Below are positions 13,291-18,605 of a stretch of 18,605 nucleotides of DNA, in pieces. Origin of the DNA: an uncultured Lewinella sp. (GTDB taxonomy: Bacteria > Bacteroidota > Bacteroidia > Chitinophagales > Saprospiraceae). How positions within the stretch are numbered: the first letter of the stretch is position 1; every line of letters begins with the position of its first letter. The notes below the pieces were generated by a model. The model was not told the origin of the DNA. It made no database searches and was given only the letters and a program-made list of their open reading frames with translations. Location: positions 1 through 18,605 of the forward strand of contig CALIGP010000048.1 in NCBI GenBank assembly GCA_938021455.1, given 5' to 3'. The translations under genes and the position numbers were made by a program.

Positions 13291-16128
13291 TTAGCGCGTC
13301 AAATAAACTGACCGGTTCCGGTCCAACTCCCGGAAGAAGGGATCGGTCATGTCCTTAACAAAGCGAATCGCCTCGCCGGTAGACTTCATCTCAGGCCCCA
13401 ACTGCTTATCTACGTTCGGGAACTTGTTGAAGCTGAAGACGGGAACCTTAATGGCATAGCCACTTGGCTGCGGATTGATGTCAAAGTCCTTCAACTTATG
13501 ACTGCCGAGCATCACCTTGGTAGCAATGTTCAGGTAAGGCACTTTGTACGCCTTAGCGATGAAGGGGGTTGTCCGACTGGCACGTGGGTTGGCTTCAATG
13601 ACGTAAACGTGCTCCTCGCCCGTCTCCTTATCGTTTTTGATGGCAAACTGGACATTGATGAGTCCTTTCGTCTTCAGGGCGAAGGCCAGCTTCTCGGTGT
13701 ACTCACGCATCTTGTTGACGGCGTTTACACTTAGCGAATAGGTAGGTAGTACGGCTGAGCTGTCGCCGGAGTGGATACCGGCCGGCTCGATGTGCTCCAT
13801 GATGCCCATGATGTGAACTTCGTCACCATCACAGATGGCGTCAACTTCGGCTTCTTTGGCCCGGTCGAGGAAGTGGTCTACAAGGACCACCATGTTGGGG
13901 TCTTTCTTAAAGATGGAGAGAACGTGACGTTCCAGCTCATCGTCGTTGATGACGATGCGCATATCCTGGCCTCCGAGTACATAGCTTGGACGGACGAGAA
14001 CCGGGTAATCTATGCGCTGCGCGACTTCCAGGGCTTCATCAGCATTCTTGGCGGTACCGAAGTTAGGGTAGGGGATCTCCAACTCTTTAAGCAAATTAGA
14101 GAACCGACCACGATCTTCCGCCAGATCCAGGCTCTCAAAGCTGGAACCGAAAACCTTGATGCCACGATTATGAAATTCTTCGGCAAGCTTCAGGGCGGTC
14201 TGACCACCAAGTTGGACGATGATGCCTTCTGGCTGCTCCAGCTCAATAATCTCCCGGATGTGCTCCCAAAAGACGGGCTCGAAGTAGAGTTTGTCCGCTT
14301 GGTCGAAGTCCGTAGAGACCGTCTCTGGGTTACAGTTCACCATAATGGCTTCGTAGCCCGCTTCCTGAACGGCACGCAGACCGTGCACACAGCAATAGTC
14401 GAACTCGATACCCTGACCGATACGGTTCGGGCCGGAGCCCAGCACAATTACGCTTGGCTTGTCGGTGACGATGCTCTCATTCTCCTGATCAAAGGTAGAG
14501 TAGAAGTAAGGCGTTTTTGCCTCAAATTCTGCGGCACAGGTGTCCACCATCTTGTAGGTCCGGCGAATGCCAAGCTCGTAGCGACGCTTCGTCACGGCTT
14601 CTTCGTCTACCCGAAGAAGGTAAGCGATCTGCTGGTCGGAGTATCCTTTTTCTTTAAGGGTCCGGAAAAAATCAGAGGGGATGTCATCAGGGACATTAAA
14701 CTTTAGCAGTTCTTTTTCCATCTCCACCAAATCATAGATCTGATTGATGAACCAGGGATCGATCTTGGTGAGTTTGTGGATCGTCTTACGAGGAACGCCC
14801 AGGCGGAGAGCATCCTTTACCCGGAAGATGCGATCTTCGGATACGTTCTCCAACCGGTGAAGAATGTCATCGGTCTTAATCCATTCTTTCTTGTCGGAGC
14901 CCAGGCCTGCCCGTCCATTCTCCAGGCTCTGACAGGCTTTCTGCAGGGCTTCCTGGAAGTTGCGGCCGATGCCCATTACTTCGCCAACGGACTTCATCTG
15001 CAGGCCTAGGATATGGTCTGCTCCGGGGAATTTATTGAAGTTCCAGCGGGGGATTTTTACGATGACGTAATCAAGTGTTGGTTCAAAGAAGGCCGAGGTG
15101 GTCTTGGTAATTTGGTTCTTGAGCTCGTCCAGTGTGTAACCCAGTGCCAGCTTTGCAGCGATCTTGGCAATCGGGTATCCCGTCGCTTTAGAAGCCAGCG
15201 CTGAAGAGCGGCTAACGCGGGGGTTGATTTCAATGACGATGAGTTCTTCCGTTTCGGGGTTTTGGCTGAACTGAATGTTACAACCGCCCGCAAAGTTGCC
15301 CATGGCACGCATAGCCAGGATGGCCTGGTTGCGCATGTCTTGATACGCTTTATCAGACAGCGTCATGGCTGGGGCAACGGTGATTGAGTCACCGGTGTGG
15401 ATGCCCATGGGGTCAAAGTTTTCCACCGCACAGATGATGACGACATTGTTGGCTGCATCCCGAAGAAGCTCCAATTCGAATTCTTTCCAACCAAGTACGG
15501 CCTTATCAATCAAGACTTCGTGGGTAGGGCTGGCGTCAAGACCACGACGCAACATATCGGCAAAGTCTTCCTGCTTAAAGCAGAAACCACCGCCAAAACC
15601 GCCCAGGGTGTAGCTTGGGCGGATAACGAGTGGGAAGCCGATTTCCTGGGCTGCTTCCATCCCTTCCAGGAAGGAGTTCGCGATCATGGCTGGCGCACAC
15701 TTCAGGCCGATTTTTTCCATGTGGAGACGGAACAGCTCCCGGTTTTCCGCTAGGTCAATAGCTTCGAGGTCTACCCCGATGAGCTTGATGTTGTACTTTT
15801 CCCAAAGGTCGAGTTCGCCACATTCGATGGCCAGGTTGAGTGCTGTTTGCCCACCCATTGTTGGCAGGACGGCGTCGATTTGTGGCTGTTCCTTCAGGAT
15901 TTGTTCGACGTACTCCGGCGTCAGTGGGAGCAAGTAGACATTTTCGGCCGTCATCGGGTCGGTCATGATCGTCGCCGGGTTAGGGTTGATGATCGTGACT
16001 TCCACCCCCTCTTCCCTAAGGCTTCTGCTGGCTTGGCTACCTGAATAATCGAATTCACAAGCTTGACCGATGATGATGGGGCCGGAGCCGATGATCAGTA
16101 CGGATTTTATCGAAGTGTCCTTTGGCAT
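13291..16128 (-). CDS. carB: carbamoyl-phosphate synthase large chain, short form
   Basis: Cytoplasmic enzyme that makes carbamoyl phosphate from bicarbonate, ammonia (channelled from glutamine by CarA) and two ATP, feeding pyrimidine and arginine synthesis. The protein is 945 aa. The first ATP-grasp half starts with GSGPIIIGQACEFDYSG at 14-30 and includes RPSYTLGGFGGG and INPRVSRSSALASKATGYP. The oligomerisation region follows, then the second ATP-grasp half from GSGPNRIGQGIEFDYCC at about 562, with RPSYVLGGQDM and EANPRASRTTPFIAKAYKVP. It ends at RNRSVYLTR, where the roughly 130 residue MGS-like allosteric domain of the 1070 aa E. coli enzyme would begin, so that domain is absent. The stop is followed by non-coding sequence, not by a frameshifted remainder. 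No carA is in the window. A TAnnTTTG element precedes the start at a normal distance. Confidence 0.97.
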   Translation of the reverse strand: MPKDTSIKSVLIIGSGPIIIGQACEFDYSGSQASRSLREEGVEVTIINPNPATIMTDPMTAENVYLLPLTPEYVEQILKEQPQIDAVLPTMGGQTALNLAIECGELDLWEKYNIKLIGVDLEAIDLAENRELFRLHMEKIGLKCAPAMIANSFLEGMEAAQEIGFPLVIRPSYTLGGFGGGFCFKQEDFADMLRRGLDASPTHEVLIDKAVLGWKEFELELLRDAANNVVIICAVENFDPMGIHTGDSITVAPAMTLSDKAYQDMRNQAILAMRAMGNFAGGCNIQFSQNPETEELIVIEINPRVSRSSALASKATGYPIAKIAAKLALGYTLDELKNQITKTTSAFFEPTLDYVIVKIPRWNFNKFPGADHILGLQMKSVGEVMGIGRNFQEALQKACQSLENGRAGLGSDKKEWIKTDDILHRLENVSEDRIFRVKDALRLGVPRKTIHKLTKIDPWFINQIYDLVEMEKELLKFNVPDDIPSDFFRTLKEKGYSDQQIAYLLRVDEEAVTKRRYELGIRRTYKMVDTCAAEFEAKTPYFYSTFDQENESIVTDKPSVIVLGSGPNRIGQGIEFDYCCVHGLRAVQEAGYEAIMVNCNPETVSTDFDQADKLYFEPVFWEHIREIIELEQPEGIIVQLGGQTALKLAEEFHNRGIKVFGSSFESLDLAEDRGRFSNLLKELEIPYPNFGTAKNADEALEVAQRIDYPVLVRPSYVLGGQDMRIVINDDELERHVLSIFKKDPNMVVLVDHFLDRAKEAEVDAICDGDEVHIMGIMEHIEPAGIHSGDSSAVLPTYSLSVNAVNKMREYTEKLAFALKTKGLINVQFAIKNDKETGEEHVYVIEANPRASRTTPFIAKAYKVPYLNIATKVMLGSHKLKDFDINPQPSGYAIKVPVFSFNKFPNVDKQLGPEMKSTGEAIRFVKDMTDPFFRELDRNRSVYLTR

Positions 16129-16154
16129 GGGGAAATGGTCTTTTCAAATTCGCG

Positions 16155-16162
16155 CAAAGATA
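16155..16162 (-). promoter_or_regulatory. -7 element of the carB promoter
   Basis: On the minus strand this reads TATCTTTG, a perfect TAnnTTTG. It ends 26 nt before the carB ATG, nearly the same spacing as in the protease promoter (27 nt). A matching -33 TTTG is not seen at the usual distance. Predicted leader of about 20 nt. Confidence 0.6.
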
Positions 16163-16209
16163 GACAAGACAAAGAGCTTTTTAGGCTCCTGTAAGAGGGA
16201 ATTACGATG

Positions 16210-16322
16210 CCTGCGGGAGGTTTTTTTGCGCAGCCGCAGGTGCAGGGGGGAGTTCTTGTGAACGCAGTGGCAAAGTATGAGAACATCGCTCTTTACCCTT
16301 TCTTTGCACCTGCGTCCGCGCC
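16210..16322. repeat. inverted-repeat cluster with two copies of the TGCACCTGCG motif
   Basis: A 7 bp hairpin CCTGCGG (16210-16216) / CCGCAGG (16234-16240) overlaps a minus-strand copy of TGCACCTGCG (16235-16244). A plus-strand copy lies at 16305-16314, so the two form a 10 bp perfect inverted repeat 60 nt apart. Bases 16301-16322 match 3211-3232 at 19 of 22 positions. The region separates the divergent carB and 16460 genes, so it could be a shared operator or a dispersed repeat. Confidence 0.45.
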
Positions 16323-16459
16323 GAGTCTGCTAAATAGTCTGGGTAAATGCCATGCTAGAGGGAAAAAAAGCATAGCCAGATCGTTAAAACCTCCTTAAAA
16401 CGTTGTCAGAGCTGAGCCCTCAGGGTAAATTGACCGTCCTAAAGACAAATCTTTGGTCT

Positions 16460-17008
16460 ATGCGCTCTTTTCTTATTTTCTCTCTGTTGTTAGCGATTTC
16501 TTCGCTTTTTGGTCAGTTTACGGGCGGGCTTAGCGCTCCGCTAGATTCGCTAGAAGTGCAAGACAGTAGCCGATGGGCGCCTCTGCTAGGAGCCTCTCAC
16601 TGGTGCGAAAAAACTAAAGATAGCCGGGAAGGCTACGTACTTACACTAGACTTGAATGAGAACTTTACCGAAGATGCCGGCCCCCAACCCAACCGAAAAT
16701 TTCAGTTTATGCGTGGCCGCTGGGTGTTGGATACTGCGGAGCAAACCATTACACTTGCCGTCGACGGACTCATGTCCGGAGGGAGTCTTGACCGCCGTTA
16801 CCTGCGGGGAAGAGACTACTTTATCGTATACGATTTGCTCAGCCTGACACCAAAAAAACTAGAAATAAAGGACCGTCTTACCGGTAAAAAACGTCTCTTT
16901 AGCCGGACGGAAGCAGAGGAGTTTAAAGACCCTATGATTAACAAACCCGTTAAGTTGGAACTGCCTCAAGTTAAGGAGGGGTTGAAAATTCCTGGAGGAT
17001 GGGGTTGA
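16460..17008 (+). CDS. small exported hypothetical protein, possibly lipocalin-like
   Basis: A 182 aa protein from ATG 16460. The frame is open to a TTG at 16403, but the signal peptide MRSFLIFSLLLAISSLFGQ begins at the ATG. The mature part of about 163 aa has an early Trp (SSRWAPLLG), a strand-rich middle (GYVLTLDLNENFTED; MRGRWVLDTAEQTITLAVDG) and YFIVYDLLSLTPKKLEIKD. This order of Trp-containing strand, target-level strand and turn resembles lipocalin-like domains common in Bacteroidota, but I see no diagnostic motif. Only one Cys is present in the mature part (SHWCEK). It is divergent from carB and lies 167 nt before the PAS-like gene on the same strand. Function unknown; the export prediction is firm, the fold is a guess. 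Confidence 0.7.
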   Translation: MRSFLIFSLLLAISSLFGQFTGGLSAPLDSLEVQDSSRWAPLLGASHWCEKTKDSREGYVLTLDLNENFTEDAGPQPNRKFQFMRGRWVLDTAEQTITLAVDGLMSGGSLDRRYLRGRDYFIVYDLLSLTPKKLEIKDRLTGKKRLFSRTEAEEFKDPMINKPVKLELPQVKEGLKIPGGWG

Positions 17009-17060
17009 TTTTATTGGGGTAAAACACTATGTTTACATTAACAGAACATTTCATTATTGT

Positions 17061-17089
17061 TTTGCATTGTACTAAGTAGTGTTCTTTTG
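17061..17089 (+). promoter_or_regulatory. possible promoter of the PAS-like gene
   Basis: TTTG at 17061-17064 is followed after 17 nt by TTCTTTTG at 17082-17089, which matches TAnnTTTG except for the second base. It lies in an AT-rich gap 87 nt before the ATG at 17176. Weak evidence; several similar T/G-rich stretches occur nearby. Confidence 0.25.
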
Positions 17090-17175
17090 CTATTAGCTTT
17101 TGTGTATGTCAGACTTATGCTCATTCAGAGAATCTTGATTCCCTAGTGAGATTATGCTTTTCCAGACTTGTCCTC

Positions 17176-18021
17176 ATGAAACAGAAAAATTCTTTCCACT
17201 TAAATACGAGTGGATTAATTACGGACTTATTCTCCGGGATTGATCCCTCCGTAGTTGACAATAATGAATACCTTAAGCGTATTCAGGAGAACTGTCAGCG
17301 CCAACAGAACCCCTTCAGCTGTTACCTAACGCTATTGTTGGGCGATAAACCTAAAGTTATTTGGCGACACAATACTGCTGCACACTTTGGGTTGATGAAT
17401 ATCCAATACGAGGATGTATTCTCTCTTATTCATCCGGCCTGGCTGTTTGCCTACGTAAGTTACGCTCGGGCGATGTATAAATTAACGATGACTTATCCCG
17501 AGTTTGTGAACGCAGAAGGAGCTTCCGCGGCAAGCTTAATCCCTATGCGGCATAGGTCCGGTAAATACTACTGGTACCACCAAGTTTCCATTCGTGCCGC
17601 CCAAGACCGCGGACAACTTGCGGCCCACCTGAATTACTACCATCAGAGTACGGAATACGGTAATCAGCTCCCTTCAATGCCAAAGCTTACCACGAAGGGG
17701 ATGTTAAACCCCCAAATGATGGCAGCACTGAATAAAGAAGGGCAAGATCTTGCGGGACCATTCATGGCTGAATTTTTATCCGAATGTCAGGTTAACTTTA
17801 TGCTCCTTTATCGAAAGTTGATTCACCAATCCGGTGGCCGAAAAGTATCGCAGGGAGATATTCTCAAGCAAATCCCTCATCTGGTAAATATTGAGAATCT
17901 CAACAAGTACAAGCAGAGAGTTAGGTTGAGTGCACGCGACTACTTCAAGCATCCGATGATCGATAGCGCCTACGCTTTGGCCAAGCTGCTTAACCAGTAT
18001 TTCCCCCTGGCTAGAGAATGA
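17176..18021 (+). CDS. uncharacterised protein with a PAS-like N-terminal half
   Basis: A 281 aa protein from ATG 17176. A GTG at 17146 in the same frame would add ten residues and is less likely. There is no signal peptide or membrane segment, so it should be cytoplasmic. Residues about 58-155 have a PAS-like order: VIWRHNTAAHFGLMN, the helical DVFSLIHPAWLFAYVSYARAM, then LIPMRHRSGKYYWYHQVSIR and a final strand (LAAHLNYY). The HRSGKYYW segment resembles the conserved H/R-x-D/S-G-x-x-x-W strand of PAS domains. Residues about 195-275 are helical (LLYRKLIHQSGGRKVSQGDI; SARDYFKHPMIDSAYALAKL, LNQYFP). No recognisable HTH, kinase, GGDEF or LuxR motif is present. A sensory or regulatory protein is the best guess. 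It stands between an exported hypothetical and a terminator, with no obvious partner. Confidence 0.7.
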   Translation: MKQKNSFHLNTSGLITDLFSGIDPSVVDNNEYLKRIQENCQRQQNPFSCYLTLLLGDKPKVIWRHNTAAHFGLMNIQYEDVFSLIHPAWLFAYVSYARAMYKLTMTYPEFVNAEGASAASLIPMRHRSGKYYWYHQVSIRAAQDRGQLAAHLNYYHQSTEYGNQLPSMPKLTTKGMLNPQMMAALNKEGQDLAGPFMAEFLSECQVNFMLLYRKLIHQSGGRKVSQGDILKQIPHLVNIENLNKYKQRVRLSARDYFKHPMIDSAYALAKLLNQYFPLARE

Positions 18022-18217
18022 AATTAGCAATTGTCCATAACTGGACTCAACTAAGTGTTGACGGGCAGTTTTTGCTGGCTATATTTGTACCATTGAAGTT
18101 AATCGCTGATTATACGGATTAACCTCATTAAGATTTTGTGTTGTTCATAGTGTATGTCTCTCAAAGAAAATATGTCTAGATAAAATACCTGACAAAACCT
18201 TTGTAAGAGCATTCGAG
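18022..18217. other. non-coding stretch downstream of the PAS-like gene
   Basis: About 200 AT-rich nt between the stop codon and the terminator hairpin, unusually long for a 3' UTR. I see no ORF of note. A promoter-like ACCTTTG lies near 18200, so a short independent RNA ending at 18251 is conceivable, but nothing proves it. Confidence 0.3.
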
Positions 18218-18251
18218 GGCCTCGCTGGAAGTTGATCCGGTGAGGCCTTTT
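18218..18251 (+). terminator. intrinsic terminator-like hairpin
   Basis: GGCCTC (18218-18223) pairs with GAGGCC (18242-18247). The stem extends through G-U, C-G and U-G pairs to about 9 bp, and TTTT follows at 18248-18251. It suits termination of + strand transcription from the PAS-like gene or from a short RNA between 18022 and 18217. Confidence 0.6.
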
Positions 18252-18333
18252 CGTATCTACTAGTTACGGTAAAGTACCATTAGTGGTGATCTGTCCTCGC
18301 TATTCTTCGATTAAGTGATCTATTACCGCTCTA

Positions 18334-18519
18334 TCAATTGGCCCTAAAACAACCTTTCGCAGCCGTGGCTGTAACAGCCAAACCCCAATTGGCCAGAAAA
18401 AGAACTGCAGAGCAGTGGAAAACCATCGGTTGTGCTATACCCACTGCTATACCAATAATTAGCCAGCCAGCCGTTATCAGGAATAAGAGGCCTGATTTAA
18501 GGTTGAAGATCTTTTTCAT
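18334..18519 (-). CDS. small two-helix membrane protein, hypothetical
   Basis: A 61 aa ORF from ATG 18519 (MKKIFNLKSGLLFLITAGWL...), starting 28 nt after the stop codon of the preceding minus-strand gene. Residues about 10-31 and 34-53 are hydrophobic and predict two membrane-spanning helices, with a basic N-terminus (KK, K) that should stay inside. The C-terminus is KGCFRAN. The first helix could alternatively act as a signal peptide, with IAQP as a cleavage region. Short length and lack of recognisable homology keep confidence moderate, but hydrophobic pattern and tight spacing after the upstream gene support translation. Confidence 0.5.
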   Translation of the reverse strand: MKKIFNLKSGLLFLITAGWLIIGIAVGIAQPMVFHCSAVLFLANWGLAVTATAAKGCFRAN

Positions 18520-18547
18520 TAAAAGTCAGGATGAAGGTTCAGGTATT

Positions 18548-18605
18548 TTACATCCCCACAAACTCCACCACCTCCAATCCATAGCCTTCGAGCCCAACCC
18601 GATTC
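18548..18605 (-). CDS. C-terminal end of a GTP cyclohydrolase II-like protein (5' end outside window)
   Basis: Reading the minus strand from the right edge gives NRVGLEGYGLEVVEFVGM and then TAA (18548-18550). The VGLEGYGLEVVE segment closely resembles the C-terminal GLEGYGLEIVERVP signature of GTP cyclohydrolase II (RibA, or the second half of bifunctional RibBA), which opens GTP to start riboflavin synthesis. Only 18 residues are visible, so the assignment depends on this one motif. The protein ends four residues after the motif, whereas many RibBA proteins carry a further 20 or so residues; some lack them. The small membrane protein follows 28 nt downstream. Confidence 0.5.
   Translation of the reverse strand, partial: NRVGLEGYGLEVVEFVGM

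Noticed and set aside
13771..14706. 311-codon open frame antisense to carB
   Set aside because: Fully overlaps a highly conserved housekeeping gene on the other strand; no recognisable motif and no upstream signals of its own.
1..18605. CRISPR array, tRNA or rRNA genes, intact insertion sequence, phage or toxin-antitoxin genes
   Set aside because: No regularly spaced repeats, no tRNA cloverleaf or rRNA segments, and no transposase, integrase, phage or toxin-antitoxin proteins were recognised in any frame.

Overview
The window reads as a chromosomal segment of a Bacteroidota bacterium, most likely of the Saprospiria/Lewinella type. This rests on four things: a secreted metalloprotease with a type IX secretion (T9SS) C-terminal sorting domain, TAnnTTTG-type -7 promoter elements, the near absence of Shine-Dalgarno sequences, and the style of the large TPR and beta-barrel proteins. 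The lineage is inferred from protein character only; there is no rRNA or tRNA here.

Layout, left to right. (1) 1-268 is the C-terminal end of an S41 (tail-specific protease-like) peptidase on the + strand, followed by a GC-rich palindromic intergenic stretch. (2) 431-8122 is a long minus-strand block. In transcription order it holds a large periplasmic TPR protein (about 1050 aa), an outer-membrane beta-barrel protein 56 nt downstream, a 436 nt spacer built of inverted repeats, trpD, trpC, and a small AT-rich exported hypothetical. (3) 8478-9053 (+) is a YceI-family exported protein, divergent from the TPR gene. (4) 9054-9643 is an intergenic region holding nested inverted repeats that look like a roughly 200 bp MITE-like element. 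(5) 9644-12568 (+) is a modular M43 metalloprotease with its own well-formed Bacteroidota promoter. (6) 12617-16128 (-) carries a Uma2-family nuclease-fold protein and carB, the carbamoyl-phosphate synthase large chain in a short form without the usual C-terminal regulatory domain. (7) 16460-18021 (+) carries a small exported protein and a protein with a PAS-like region, ending at a probable terminator. (8) 18334-18605 (-) carries a two-helix membrane miniprotein and what looks like the last codons of a GTP cyclohydrolase II (ribA/ribBA) gene.

Functionally this is mostly housekeeping (tryptophan, pyrimidine/arginine and possibly riboflavin biosynthesis) mixed with cell-envelope genes. I do not see a CRISPR array, phage, intact transposon, toxin-antitoxin pair or clear defence island. 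The most interesting items are the nested inverted-repeat element at 9113-9311, the 23 bp perfect inverted repeat at 2899/3137, a dispersed TGCACCTGCG-containing motif at several intergenic sites, the TPR/beta-barrel envelope pair, the domain-lacking CarB, and the orphan PAS-like protein. None of these amounts to a demonstrated new system.
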